A stretch of DNA of 64,000 nt from Pedosphaera parvula Ellin514 (GTDB taxonomy: Bacteria; Verrucomicrobiota; Verrucomicrobiia; Limisphaerales; Pedosphaeraceae): NCBI RefSeq assembly GCF_000172555.1, contig NZ_ABOX02000008.1, forward strand, positions 62,001 through 126,000, read 5' to 3'. The notes below the pieces were generated by a model. It did not search any database. It was not told the origin of the DNA and was given only the letters and a program-made list of their open reading frames with translations. Both the position numbers and the translations under genes were made by a program. Shown piece by piece: positions 9,495 through 18,862 of this stretch. How positions within the stretch are numbered: position 1 is the stretch's first letter; the number at the start of each line of letters is the position of its first letter.

Positions 9495-10265
9495 TTATTT
9501 CAAAAGGTCGGCTTGTTGTTTGTCAGTGATGGTTTCCACTCCTGTGCTGCGCAGGAGTTTGATCGTTGCATAGGTATCGGTCACAGGGTTTACCCCGCCG
9601 GTTGCCGAATCGAATTCGGAAGCCACCATCAGGAGGCGCAAGGCGAACCTCACCGCTTCCTTTAAATTCATCTGAGATGGTTTGGGGTTTCCATACTGTT
9701 CCTGGAAACTCATGATGCTGCGAATGGTTCCCGAGCCGGAGCCGGAAGCAACGTGATCTGTGGCCTGAAATTGAGCGCCGAGAGGATCGTAGAAATAAAT
9801 CTGTGGTTTGGCAGGAGTGGCAGATTGATCGAGGGTGGCAAACAAGGGAACAACCACTCCCACTCCCTGCATCGTCATGGGGAGATTTTCGCGCAATAAT
9901 CGGGCCAGGGCGCGAACCTTGGCCTGGAGACTGAGCGGTTGAAGCTGGCTGCGACGATAATACTCGAAAGAAATTTGAAGCACCCGGGCCATTTCAAACG
10001 CGGTGGCTGGAACGCCAGCAATGGCAAGGAGTGAGGCGGCGTCGATTTCGATGACTTTATCAACTTTGTCCGTGACGATCACGTTGCCCGCTGTGGCGCG
10101 GCGATCGCCAGCCATCATGACTCCCTCGGCAAAATGAAAGGCAAAAACCGTGGTCGCCTGCGTTTGCGTTGGTGCCGCAGGCGATGTGGCTGTGCGCATA
10201 GGCACCAGCTTGTGAATGTCTAGAAGAGAAAGGAAATCACCCGCAATCGGCGTCTGGCTGTTCAT
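9495..10265 (-). CDS. prcB: Proteasome beta subunit PrcB
   Basis: The catalytic 20S beta subunit, 256 residues. A propeptide of about 37 residues is removed before the Thr-Thr at T38-T39 (QTQA|TTVFAF), exposing the N-terminal nucleophile. Further catalytic-site residues are the Asp in MAGDRRATAG and the Lys in VTDKVDKV; the motif GSGSGTI near the middle is the conserved Gly-Ser-Gly turn. The propeptide is shorter than the roughly 57 residues of Mycobacterium tuberculosis. The ATG overlaps the stop of the UBact gene by four bases (ATGA), indicating translational coupling of tag and protease. Confidence 0.94.
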   Translation of the reverse strand: MNSQTPIAGDFLSLLDIHKLVPMRTATSPAAPTQTQATTVFAFHFAEGVMMAGDRRATAGNVIVTDKVDKVIEIDAASLLAIAGVPATAFEMARVLQISFEYYRRSQLQPLSLQAKVRALARLLRENLPMTMQGVGVVVPLFATLDQSATPAKPQIYFYDPLGAQFQATDHVASGSGSGTIRSIMSFQEQYGNPKPSQMNLKEAVRFALRLLMVASEFDSATGGVNPVTDTYATIKLLRSTGVETITDKQQADLLK

Positions 10266-10432
10266 TGGCCAGTTCGTTGACGATAGCGCTTGGCCTGATC
10301 GGGATCCACTTTGCGCATCCGCTTCAGGAGTTCCTCCGTGTTTGGTTTTTCCACTTTGGGTGAACCGGGGCCTTCTCCACCGCCACTGGGGCCAGGACCG
10401 ACAGGCCGGGTTTTTTGTGCTTGGTCGGGCAT
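10262..10432 (-). CDS. ubact: UBact/Pup-like protein modifier
   Basis: A 56-residue protein hidden between dop and prcB. The N-terminal half is disordered in character, rich in Gly, Pro and Ser (GPGPSGGGEGPG), and the C-terminal half carries the UBact signature TEELLKRMRKVDPDQAKRY ending in RQRTGQ. It is the covalent degradation tag joined to lysines by PafA. The final residue is Gln, so Dop must first deamidate it to Glu. Unlike actinobacterial Pup, the C-terminal segment is basic rather than acidic and the end is TGQ rather than GGQ. The start is 17 bp after dop and the TGA overlaps the prcB ATG. Position, size and tail all agree, so confidence is high. Confidence 0.93.
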   Translation of the reverse strand: MPDQAQKTRPVGPGPSGGGEGPGSPKVEKPNTEELLKRMRKVDPDQAKRYRQRTGQ

Positions 10433-10449
10433 AAGATTATTTTGAGATA

Positions 10450-11979
10450 TTATGACATTGTTTTCAAACTTCGCAAATCCTCGGGCGAGCGAGCTCCATC
10501 GACAAGCTTAGCATACCGCAAAATTTCATCCGGTGCGAACAAATCCGTTAATGAAATTTTGAGTGATTCTCCATTGGCCTGAAGGATGATATGGTCCCAC
10601 TGTGCCGCTTCCACTGAAGTTGCAAATTTCTGAATGCATTTACCGCGGATAAGCGCCCGGGTTGAGGAGGGGGGGTGGCTCATGGCCCGACGCACCATAT
10701 TTTCGTCGGGAACCCTCAGCATGGCTCCGCTTTGTTCCAGACCGTAATAAAGTCCTTCCCGGAGATCGAGCCGGTGATATTCCAAATCCAGGCTTTGCAA
10801 CCAGGGATCATTTTCCGCAATGTTCTGAGCCGCCTGAAATTCCCGCACCAACGCCATTTTGGCCACCCAGTCCAGTCGGTTGCGGCAAAGCAGTACGTCC
10901 GTTTCCAAATCATTCAGGACCTGTTCCCAGTCGGCCACAACTGCCGCCCGGTTCGGATCGGTCAGGTCACAAAGGGCTTTGACCGCGTTGAGATAGTCGC
11001 GCTGGATGTTGAGCGCAGTTGAAAGCTTCTCCCCTTCCATCATGACTTCCCATTTGAAACTCAAATCCCGTGAGATGGCCGGCAATGCTTCCAGGGGATC
11101 GGCCAAAATGGGCCAATTCCGCCTGGGATCGCGAACCAGGGCTTCCAATACCAGTGCAGTCGTGCCCATCTTCAGGCGGGTGGCGAAGGGAGACATGTTG
11201 GCATCGCCGATAATCACATGGAATCTTCGATAAAGCCGGGGATTGGCATGTGGTTCATCGCGCGTGTTTACCAGGGGACGGCGCTGCATGGTATCGACGC
11301 TTTGCAATTCGCTGAAAAAGTCGCTCCGCTGTGCAATTTGAAAGTCAGGGGAGACAAAGCGGTCTTCCTCTTCGATGGCGAATTTGCCCGCACCCGCAAT
11401 TATCTGGCGGGTGACCAGGAATGCCTGCACACCCTGCGCCAGAAGCCCCCAAGGCAAGGAGCGGGGCAGCAAATAATTTTCATGGCAACCATAGCTATGG
11501 CCGCGGAAATCGGTGTTGTTTTTATAAAGCCGGACGGTATGGCCGCGCTGTTCGGAGAGGCGCTGAGCACAAGCCATGAGGATGCGCTCGCCAGCCCGGT
11601 CCTGGGTCACTATTTCATCGAGGGTGCTGCACTCGGGGGTGCAATACTCCGGGTGAGCATGATCATTGTAAAAGCGCGCGCCATTGCCCAGCACCAGATC
11701 ACTTTTGATTTCGACATAGCTCAATTCCCGCTGGGCATCCTGAGCGAAATAATTGGCCTCATCCGTATCCTGCCTGAGTTCGGGGACGTGAAATCCGCGC
11801 ATGTCGGCATGGGGATCCTCGGCTTCATAATCCCAGCGCATCAGAACGCCGGGTTCAACCACGCTGCGCACCAGGGCAATCGATTCGGCCACGACGTCCA
11901 AATGCTCGTCGTTGTCACGGGCGATGCCGATTTCCGTTTCGATTCCGAACTGGACAAGGGGTGAGCTCATGCGCGGCAC
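10450..11979 (-). CDS. dop: Pup/UBact deamidase-depupylase Dop
   Basis: A 509-residue paralogue of PafA. The N-terminal FGIETEIG is followed by an insert containing WDYEAEDPHADMRGF (residues about 49-63), the Dop loop that distinguishes deamidase from ligase and closely matches actinobacterial Dop. Further motifs are NGARFYNDHAHPEYCTPE, YKNNTDFRGHSYGCHENYL, FQIAQRSDF, NTRDEPHANPRLYRR and IIGDANMS. It converts the C-terminal Gln of the tag to Glu and can remove the tag from substrates. The first start is GTG at 11979 with an AGGA nine bases upstream; an ATG lies three codons later. It directly precedes the tag gene. Confidence 0.93.
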   Translation of the reverse strand: MPRMSSPLVQFGIETEIGIARDNDEHLDVVAESIALVRSVVEPGVLMRWDYEAEDPHADMRGFHVPELRQDTDEANYFAQDAQRELSYVEIKSDLVLGNGARFYNDHAHPEYCTPECSTLDEIVTQDRAGERILMACAQRLSEQRGHTVRLYKNNTDFRGHSYGCHENYLLPRSLPWGLLAQGVQAFLVTRQIIAGAGKFAIEEEDRFVSPDFQIAQRSDFFSELQSVDTMQRRPLVNTRDEPHANPRLYRRFHVIIGDANMSPFATRLKMGTTALVLEALVRDPRRNWPILADPLEALPAISRDLSFKWEVMMEGEKLSTALNIQRDYLNAVKALCDLTDPNRAAVVADWEQVLNDLETDVLLCRNRLDWVAKMALVREFQAAQNIAENDPWLQSLDLEYHRLDLREGLYYGLEQSGAMLRVPDENMVRRAMSHPPSSTRALIRGKCIQKFATSVEAAQWDHIILQANGESLKISLTDLFAPDEILRYAKLVDGARSPEDLRSLKTMS

Positions 11980-12090
11980 AGGGATGGGTCCTGCGATTGG
12001 AAATATTTGCCGGGAGAAAAATCAAACCGAACTTCCCTCAAGGTCTGGGAGAAGTTGCGCTCCCTGATAATCCCCATATGTTGGTTCACG

Positions 12091-13785
12091 TTAGATCACG
12101 CCGCTTGTGTGTGTGTCCTTTTTAACAGGACGCACAGGCGAGAGTTTGATGACGTTTTCCGGGTCGAAGTCAGTTAGTTTGAGCCAATCTTCCGTAACAT
12201 CCGTTGGCGGGAAGAGATCATTTTCCTCATACTCACGATTCATGGCGAGCAGCAAATCTTCGCGGGTGAGAAAAGTTTCCTGTTTGGTCTCGATGGCGCG
12301 CTTGATGGCATAACCCTTTGCCCGTTCGACAATGGCGGCAATAATCGCGCCGCTGGCCATGTCGCCACGATACAGGAAGTCCTTTTTACCGCTGCGGAAT
12401 ACAATCTCGAGGAATTGATTTTCCGGAATGTGCGCGTAATGAGCCTCGGTCACTGCGCGGGCCAGTTGCGCGCGTGGCTCCGCCAGCGGCAAGGATTCCT
12501 TGAGATATATTTCGTAAATCGCCTGAGCCCCCGTCTGATCAGGACGTTTCACGCGGATTTTCCGGTCGATACGTCCGGGTCGCAAAATAGCCGGGTCGAT
12601 CAAGTCCGCGCGATTGGAGGCCAAAATTACCACCACATTTTGCAACGGTTCCAAGCCGTCCATTTCGGTGCAGAACATTGGAACCAGCGTGCTCAAAATA
12701 CTGTTGTAGCGCCCCGATCGCCGTGTTCCCAGGATGGATTCGGCTTCATCAATGAACAGGAACGCCAAAGCGCCATCGCGCGCGCGTTCACGGCATTGTA
12801 TGAACAAATCACGCACCTGCCGTTCGGATTCGCCCACCCACATGTTTAGAATTTCGGGTCCTTTAACGTGGAGGAAGAATTCGGGATGATCCACCCCGGT
12901 CTCGGCCTTCAATTGTTGACGCAGATTATAGGCCGTGGCTTTACCCAGCAGGGTCTTGCCACAACCTGGAGGCCCATGCAGCAGGAACCCTTTGGGAACT
13001 GTATGTTGAAAACGTTTGAAGAGGTCCCGATGCAGGAACGGCAGTTCAATTGTGTCACGGATGGACTGCACGGCTTCCGCCTGACCGCCGATGGAGGACC
13101 AGGGCAACTCGGTTACGGTTTCCAAAGACCGTTCAATGCGCTTGCCCATGCCGATGACCTCGAGTGCCACCCGCTGGTTTACATCGAGGCGCACTTCCAT
13201 GCCCGGTTTTAATTTCTCCTTCACGAGCAGTGCTGAGCGCAAGAGCACCAGCGAAGTAAGACCGGCTTCCTGACCAATGCGCAGGCGGCCGTCTGAGAGC
13301 AATTCATCGATGCGGACAATCGGCCCATTTTTATCAAAGCCGAGGCCCTGCACCACCGCGAACGCTTCATTGCAGAGCACACGTTGGCCCATTTGCAGAC
13401 TGTTCAATGGGATTTTTGGATCAACCCGGCAGACGTAATCCGTTCCGCCAAGACAAACGTGTGCCTTATCATCGTCAACCGGCATCAGAAAGGTGCCAAT
13501 ACGAAAGGCAGGCGAGCGCAGTTTTTCGACAATCTCATCCAGCTTTTCGATGGCCTGGCGAGCCTGGTCATTCATCTCCTCGATGGCAGCGACACGGTCG
13601 CGCAGATAAATCAAATCCATCAACGAGGAATGGCGTGGTGGAAGCTTCCCCGCTATCACATCCACCAGTTGGAGCGCAGAGAGGGATTCAAGTTCTTCGT
13701 GAGAGAGCATTTGACCCAAGGGCGAAGGATCTGCGGGTGTGTTTTCAACCTTGGGCGCTGGCATTTTTTTCTTAGGTTCACCCAT
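12091..13785 (-). CDS. mpa: Proteasomal AAA ATPase (Mpa/ARC)
   Basis: The hexameric unfoldase that recognises the tag and feeds substrates into the core. The order is an N-terminal coiled coil (residues about 50-92), two OB-type segments (about 95-215) and one AAA domain with Walker A GPPGCGKT (271-278), Walker B LFIDEAE (D346/E347) and arginine-finger region LRPGRIDRKI. The 564-residue length is normal for the family. The C-terminus reads KKDTHTSGVI, so the GQYL or HbYX docking tail expected for proteasome activators is not visible. It is the first gene of the operon, 110 bp before dop, so the promoter is probably in the 200 bp beyond 13785; I could not identify a convincing one. Confidence 0.93.
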   Translation of the reverse strand: MGEPKKKMPAPKVENTPADPSPLGQMLSHEELESLSALQLVDVIAGKLPPRHSSLMDLIYLRDRVAAIEEMNDQARQAIEKLDEIVEKLRSPAFRIGTFLMPVDDDKAHVCLGGTDYVCRVDPKIPLNSLQMGQRVLCNEAFAVVQGLGFDKNGPIVRIDELLSDGRLRIGQEAGLTSLVLLRSALLVKEKLKPGMEVRLDVNQRVALEVIGMGKRIERSLETVTELPWSSIGGQAEAVQSIRDTIELPFLHRDLFKRFQHTVPKGFLLHGPPGCGKTLLGKATAYNLRQQLKAETGVDHPEFFLHVKGPEILNMWVGESERQVRDLFIQCRERARDGALAFLFIDEAESILGTRRSGRYNSILSTLVPMFCTEMDGLEPLQNVVVILASNRADLIDPAILRPGRIDRKIRVKRPDQTGAQAIYEIYLKESLPLAEPRAQLARAVTEAHYAHIPENQFLEIVFRSGKKDFLYRGDMASGAIIAAIVERAKGYAIKRAIETKQETFLTREDLLLAMNREYEENDLFPPTDVTEDWLKLTDFDPENVIKLSPVRPVKKDTHTSGVI

Positions 13786-13994
13786 GACGAAAGATTAACT
13801 CTCTTCAGAGCTTTTGCAAATATAGAACGTGGTTTTTAACATATGCCTCCACTCCTCAATTTATGTCGCCCGTTTCAGCCCAGGCAAATAAGCCACATTC
13901 ACGAGCCGGAACTCAATGAAAGATGCGCGGTGAGAAAGCATCCCGATTTTATTTGAATGAGTTGGCATGAAGCGGGGAGAGCGAGGTGCAACGA

Positions 13995-14261
13995 TCAGTT
14001 GCTCTCAAAACGATCTTCACTCTTCATGAGATTAATGGCCAGAATGCCCAGGAGTACTCCGACACCAAAAACAATCCCCATGCTGGGATAGGGATTACGG
14101 CGGATGTTTTCGTCGGTTGCCTTGGCGCCAGCGGCAGCTTTTTGCCTCAACTGCGCGGCACCTGATTTTAACAGGGCTTCGCCATCATTAACCACCACCT
14201 TCAAATCGTTGATTAACTGCTGCAGGTTTACACTGTTGCCGTTGCTTAGGTCTGTTTGCAT
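13995..14261 (-). CDS. DUF883/ElaB-type small membrane protein
   Basis: An 88-residue protein with an amphipathic helical N-terminal part (LQQLINDLKVVVNDGEALLK) and one C-terminal transmembrane helix (MGIVFGVGVLLGILAI), the layout of the ElaB/YqjD (DUF883) family, which are inner-membrane-anchored proteins reported to bind ribosomes in stationary phase. The start at 14261 is preferred over the longer frame from 14372, because a strong GGAAGGAG ribosome-binding site lies just upstream of it. It is monocistronic in appearance and stands between the REC-PAS-PAS gene and the proteasome operon. Confidence 0.8.
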   Translation of the reverse strand: MQTDLSNGNSVNLQQLINDLKVVVNDGEALLKSGAAQLRQKAAAGAKATDENIRRNPYPSMGIVFGVGVLLGILAINLMKSEDRFESN

Positions 14262-14387
14262 AACTTGGTGTTCTCCTTCCACAGCAATATTGTCTGAATG
14301 AAGGGAAAGGTAAAATGGGGTCTTGTCCCATCCAAAAATAGCGGCGTGCGAAACGGTGGCTGACAGAAACAAAAAGCGGCTTTTGCT

Positions 14388-15569
14388 TCACAGTCGCAAG
14401 GGCAGATGATCTGCGGCGATCCGGTCGCCTGCGAGCCGATTAGACGGATGCTGGCTGATATCTGTGTTCACAAGCAGAATGGACCTCGGTTGCCCAGCTT
14501 CATTGCGAACAACCTTCCACCGGCTGAACACCACCACTTCGTGATTGTCCCTGGTGATTTGATGCAGTTCACCTGACCATTCACCGCGTTCCATGACAAT
14601 CTGTTTTGCAGCTTCAAATTCTGACAGATCGTGGTAGAGTAGACGGCTCGTTTCCCGGCCCAAGACCTCCTCGCTTGTCCACTGGTAAAGGCTGGTGGCT
14701 CCCTGATTCCAAAATTGAATGCGATCTTCCATGTCCTGGACAATGATGGCATCCGGGTCCAGGTCCAGGAGCCGGGCTTGCTCATGCATTCTTTCTTCCG
14801 CCCGTTTGCGCTCGGTGATGTCCCGATAAAGTGCCAGCATCAAATTGCGTCCATAAAGCAGAATCGGGGCTGCCCGAATGTGCACCGGGATCAAGGCTCC
14901 ATCCTTGCCTATCACCTCAGCTTCGCAATCCAATGTGGTTCCCTGCTCCGCCGCCACGCGAAAGCAATTTCTACAGTCTTCAAACTTTTCGGGAATATGA
15001 ATTTTGTCCTGTTTAAGCCCGACAATTTCACCGCGGGTTCTGCCCAGTAGCTGTTCGCCCTGCTTGTTGGTGTCCAGAATCCGGCCGCTCTGCGGTTCGA
15101 TGAGAAACGCAGCATCGCTCAAGCTTTCGAACAGTTGCCGGTATTTGTATTCGGATTGCCGCATGGCCTCTTCAGCACGGCGGCTTTCCTCGCGTTCCCC
15201 CGCAGCCTGCATTGCCCGTCGGACCGAAGGAATCAGGCGAGAGAGGCGATTCTTGAAAACATAGTCGGTGGCGCCTTGCTTCAAGCTCTCGACCGCCAGT
15301 TCTTCTTCAATTGTTCCAGATACGAAAATAAACGGAGCGTCCGGCAATTTTGAGTGTGCCATTTCCAGGGCGTTCATGCCGTTGAATCCGGGAAGGGTAA
15401 AGTCCGACAGGATGAAGTCGAACGGCTGCTCCAGAGCGGCTGCGAAGGCATCAGCCGTTTCCACCCTCACACATTCGCGGACGAGGCCAGCGGATTGGAG
15501 CATGCGGCGAATCAGTTCCCCATCCAACGGGTCGTCTTCCAGATGAAGGATTCGTAATGGTCCTTTCAT
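14388..15569 (-). CDS. Response-regulator receiver with two PAS domains
   Basis: A 393-residue cytoplasmic protein. The receiver domain (residues 1-125) has the acidic pocket EDD at 11-13, the phospho-Asp in FILSDFTLPGFNG and the Lys in YVFKNR. Two PAS domains follow (about 140-260, with YKYRQLFESLSDAAFLIE, and about 265-375, with DLDPDAIIVQDMEDRI). No kinase or DNA-binding domain is present: after LVNTDIS the frame runs a further 20 residues (HPSNRLAGDRIAADHLPLRL region) and stops. Proteins of this kind usually continue into HisKA/HATPase, so this one is either a truncated hybrid kinase or a stand-alone sensor/adaptor. It is 8 bp downstream of the GH2 gene. Confidence 0.82.
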   Translation of the reverse strand: MKGPLRILHLEDDPLDGELIRRMLQSAGLVRECVRVETADAFAAALEQPFDFILSDFTLPGFNGMNALEMAHSKLPDAPFIFVSGTIEEELAVESLKQGATDYVFKNRLSRLIPSVRRAMQAAGEREESRRAEEAMRQSEYKYRQLFESLSDAAFLIEPQSGRILDTNKQGEQLLGRTRGEIVGLKQDKIHIPEKFEDCRNCFRVAAEQGTTLDCEAEVIGKDGALIPVHIRAAPILLYGRNLMLALYRDITERKRAEERMHEQARLLDLDPDAIIVQDMEDRIQFWNQGATSLYQWTSEEVLGRETSRLLYHDLSEFEAAKQIVMERGEWSGELHQITRDNHEVVVFSRWKVVRNEAGQPRSILLVNTDISQHPSNRLAGDRIAADHLPLRL

Positions 15570-15577
15570 GCCTTACC

Positions 15578-18472
15578 TTACCACTCAATTATGATTGTGG
15601 GAGAGATGGGGTATCCGCCGCACTCAGCACCATATACCGTAAGCCCCCCTTGAGCCAGGGCATCCGCCGGCACGACCAGGCGCAGATGGAGGTGATCGTC
15701 CAGCACGTGGCGGGCGATTTGTTGAAGTGTTTCTCCTTCGGCAAATCCATGCTCCAGATAGCCGTAAGCCCCCTTGCCGCCGCGCAGATAACTTAAGACT
15801 CCCCGGCTGTCATGCGGATGGTTTCTGATGATAGAGTTATATATTTGGATGCCATTCAGATATCCATGCAGGGTGGTGGGGAAAATATCATCGTCCGTCT
15901 GAGGCGTATCGATGCGGTGCGAAGAGATTTCGCATAGGATGCGCAACCGTCGCGCCTTGGAAAGATCAGCGCCGTTTAGAGGCAGGACCCATTCAAAGAA
16001 CCCATGACCTGTCCCGTAGCAACAATCCTCAGCCCGTTCCTGGTCGCGCTCTCCCATGCCGCCGCTCCATTCAGCCGCCGCCCAGTCGCCTGGATTTCCA
16101 CGCAGGATAAGTGACCGGGGTGTTGCTTCCCGAATCAAGGGGTAATGATCGGAGACAAAGTATTGCACAAAATTGCGCGCGATTATTTTGCCTTCGAGAT
16201 TGCAGGCATCCACCGACAGCGTGCAAAGCATCGATTCCTCCGGCATGGTTACCTCGACCGTGAGGGCATGGGCGACACGGCGGTGCGGAAAGTCAATGGG
16301 CACGCAGCCGCGAGAAATGGATTGATGGATGCGCCCGCGTGTGTCCAGGCCATCCAATCGCCAGCGAAGGCTGATATTCCTGTTGGGTCGAGACGAGAAA
16401 TGCGAAGAGGCTATATCCACTTTTAACACCTGACCTGGCGCGACCCGTGAAATGGGCGGTGCATCCATGGGCAAGGTGTCACTTTCGTTGATGATCCTGG
16501 GATCGTAACCAAATTCCTTGGGGGTTCGATCATAATTAAGGAATCCGTTGTGCTCCCATTCCACATCATGAAGCTCGGTAAAGATGTAGGCCGAAATTGC
16601 GCCGTGCCGCCGCAATTCATTGGTGAGGAACTTGAATGTCCAACTGATATCCACATCACCATCCAAAGCGCCGACTCCGCCATATTCACTATTAATCAAT
16701 GGTTGTCCTTTGTGCGCAAAACCCGGAACGTAATTGAAATTGGAGCCGGGAAAGGTCTGGTTCACCACCTTGGCGATATGTTCCTTGGCGCGATAATAAT
16801 CATTTATGTAAAAGTGCCAGGAATTGATGTCAGTATCGCCATGAGCGAAATAATCCAAATGTTCCCAGTGGACCACGCTCATGTCCTCGATCAATCGCGT
16901 AGGGTCCAGTTTCTTCGCCAGTTCCCACATGCTTTGCACCCAGGCGTGAGAACTAAGGTTCTTCAGTTTTTCCTTTTCCTTTTTTGGAGCATCTAAAACA
17001 GCAGTCGAGGCGCCTGCGGAGATGCCTTGTGCGGAGACAGCGGAGGAAAGCGGTTTGTTTTTTGGCCGATCCTTGGGATTTACCGGGTGGATCATATCCA
17101 CGAATTCAACCTGTCCGCCAAAACCCCAGGTTTCATTGAACGTGCACCAGGCAAAAATGGAAGGGTGATTAAAATCGCGGTCGATGGCTTCGCGCATCAT
17201 TACTTCGAAACGTTTGCGTCCGAGCGGAGTATCGCCTCCTTCTCCGAAATTGGGGAAGTCCGCCATCAGCAACATGCCCATCTTATCTGCGTGATAAAGG
17301 AGCAGTGGATCATCGATTTTAATATGTATCCGGAGAAAATTGAACCCGACTCTCTTGGCGTAGCCGATATCGTTGATAAAGGTTTGCACATCTCCCGCGG
17401 TATAAACACCCTCGGGATAATAAGACTGGTGCAAGGCTCCGCGCAGGTAACGGGCAACGCCGTTGAGCCGCAATGCCACAGGTTTATCGGGGGGATCGCC
17501 GGGCGCGAAATCAATCTTTCGCATTCCAAAATAAGTCCGCACGGAGTCCTCCGTCTGACCGTTGTTCTGCAACCGCAGGATGGTTTTGTAGAGATGAGGT
17601 TCATTGGGATTCCAGAGCAACAGAGGATTCACTTTAATCGCCTGCTCGGCCACCCCGTCGCTTATATCCAGCTTGAAGGTACTTGAGGGCTCTCCGTTGG
17701 GAGGAAATATTTCCACTGCGACCTCGCAATTCTGGCCGGGTTTTTCGCAGTTGATCTGGAAGCGAGCGGTGCCGGCATCTATGTCCGTGTAAATCTTGAA
17801 GTTCCTGATGTAAGTGGCGCTGCGTGGTTCAAGGAACACCGTCTGCCAGATACCGCTCGTGGTGGTATACCAGCGCCACTGTTTTCCGACCGGCTGCTCG
17901 TTGTTATCAACGGGATCCTCGACTCGCAGCACCACGTGAGCTCTTCTCTTTCCATCAGGTTCGGGGTCACCCAGGGTATCGGTCAGATCATATTCAAAAG
18001 GGGTGTAACCTCCCTCGTGATGCCCGAGATGCTGACCGTTGCACCAGCAGTCCGTGAAAAAATCAGCCGCCCCGATGGTGAGAATAACCCGTTTGCCCTG
18101 CCACGCAGGGTTGTCTGGAATTTCAATGGTTCGCCGGTACCAGCCCACTTCATACCGCGCCGCCGCACGATGGTTGGCTTTGGTGATTTCGAGGGGATTG
18201 TAGAATACCCGGGTGGAATAGTAGTTTTCGTTGCCGGCCGCCCCACCTTCACCCCAGGCTGCCAGTGACTCCCAGCAGAAAGGCACGATGATTTGCTCGC
18301 GCCATTCCTGTTCGTCGGGAATGAACCAGTTTTCATCGATGCCTACACGGTAACGATCGAAGCGAAACTGCCAGGGGCCATTCAGATTCAGCCAATCGAC
18401 TCCCTCACGTGTGCCTCGCTGGCGATCGGGACGTGGATATTCGGGCCGGGGACAAGCAAACTCAACCTGCAT
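15578..18472 (-). CDS. Glycoside hydrolase family 2 enzyme
   Basis: A 964-residue GH2-type glycosidase (beta-galactosidase/beta-glucuronidase class). The N-terminal jelly-roll sugar-binding domain (residues about 25-215, LNGPWQFRFDRY), the immunoglobulin-like domain (about 220-320) and the TIM barrel (about 330-640) are in the usual order. The acid/base is E447 in FNETWG and the nucleophile is E596 in INSEYGG. A further C-terminal beta-rich domain of about 320 residues follows, longer than the simplest members. No clear signal peptide is visible. Exact substrate cannot be told. It is closely followed by the REC-PAS-PAS gene. Confidence 0.9.
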   Translation of the reverse strand: MQVEFACPRPEYPRPDRQRGTREGVDWLNLNGPWQFRFDRYRVGIDENWFIPDEQEWREQIIVPFCWESLAAWGEGGAAGNENYYSTRVFYNPLEITKANHRAAARYEVGWYRRTIEIPDNPAWQGKRVILTIGAADFFTDCWCNGQHLGHHEGGYTPFEYDLTDTLGDPEPDGKRRAHVVLRVEDPVDNNEQPVGKQWRWYTTTSGIWQTVFLEPRSATYIRNFKIYTDIDAGTARFQINCEKPGQNCEVAVEIFPPNGEPSSTFKLDISDGVAEQAIKVNPLLLWNPNEPHLYKTILRLQNNGQTEDSVRTYFGMRKIDFAPGDPPDKPVALRLNGVARYLRGALHQSYYPEGVYTAGDVQTFINDIGYAKRVGFNFLRIHIKIDDPLLLYHADKMGMLLMADFPNFGEGGDTPLGRKRFEVMMREAIDRDFNHPSIFAWCTFNETWGFGGQVEFVDMIHPVNPKDRPKNKPLSSAVSAQGISAGASTAVLDAPKKEKEKLKNLSSHAWVQSMWELAKKLDPTRLIEDMSVVHWEHLDYFAHGDTDINSWHFYINDYYRAKEHIAKVVNQTFPGSNFNYVPGFAHKGQPLINSEYGGVGALDGDVDISWTFKFLTNELRRHGAISAYIFTELHDVEWEHNGFLNYDRTPKEFGYDPRIINESDTLPMDAPPISRVAPGQVLKVDIASSHFSSRPNRNISLRWRLDGLDTRGRIHQSISRGCVPIDFPHRRVAHALTVEVTMPEESMLCTLSVDACNLEGKIIARNFVQYFVSDHYPLIREATPRSLILRGNPGDWAAAEWSGGMGERDQERAEDCCYGTGHGFFEWVLPLNGADLSKARRLRILCEISSHRIDTPQTDDDIFPTTLHGYLNGIQIYNSIIRNHPHDSRGVLSYLRGGKGAYGYLEHGFAEGETLQQIARHVLDDHLHLRLVVPADALAQGGLTVYGAECGGYPISPTIIIEW

Positions 18473-18862
18473 AATGCGTTTTCAAATTAAAGCAGCCACA
18501 ACAATCCCAGGTACTCCAAATGCCAACGTACTCCGTTACACTGAAGCTCCAAAAATTGTCCAAATAAACTGATCGACTGGAGCAGTCCACTCAGCCTGCT
18601 GCTAGTTATCTTTCTGACTTCCAAATTCTTATGGTGGCGGCGTAACCGCCTATCAGAGGTAAACAGCTCTTTCTTTGACCGTAATCCCTCACGATAAACT
18701 CAAAGTGCAATCTGGCAATGGTTCCCGTTATTTACTGAGAGCAGAAAGATGGACAGTGATTGGAATCATTAAATATCATTTGTGCCGGGGAGAAGCCGCT
18801 TCAGAGCCGTCCCTGCGAACCGGGCATTCAAGGCCGGGTTGGGAAAACGATTTGTTGCCCCA
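18473..18862. other. Gap of 390 bp between glf and the GH2 gene
   Basis: No gene is convincing here. The part next to 18472 should carry the GH2 promoter and ribosome-binding site. A weak hairpin GGCGG/CCGCC lies near 18634-18648. I see nothing else. Confidence 0.4.

Noticed and set aside
11218-11964. 248-codon plus-strand frame opposite dop
   Set aside because: It is a mirror of the dop coding sequence, which carries the full set of family motifs; the mirror has none.
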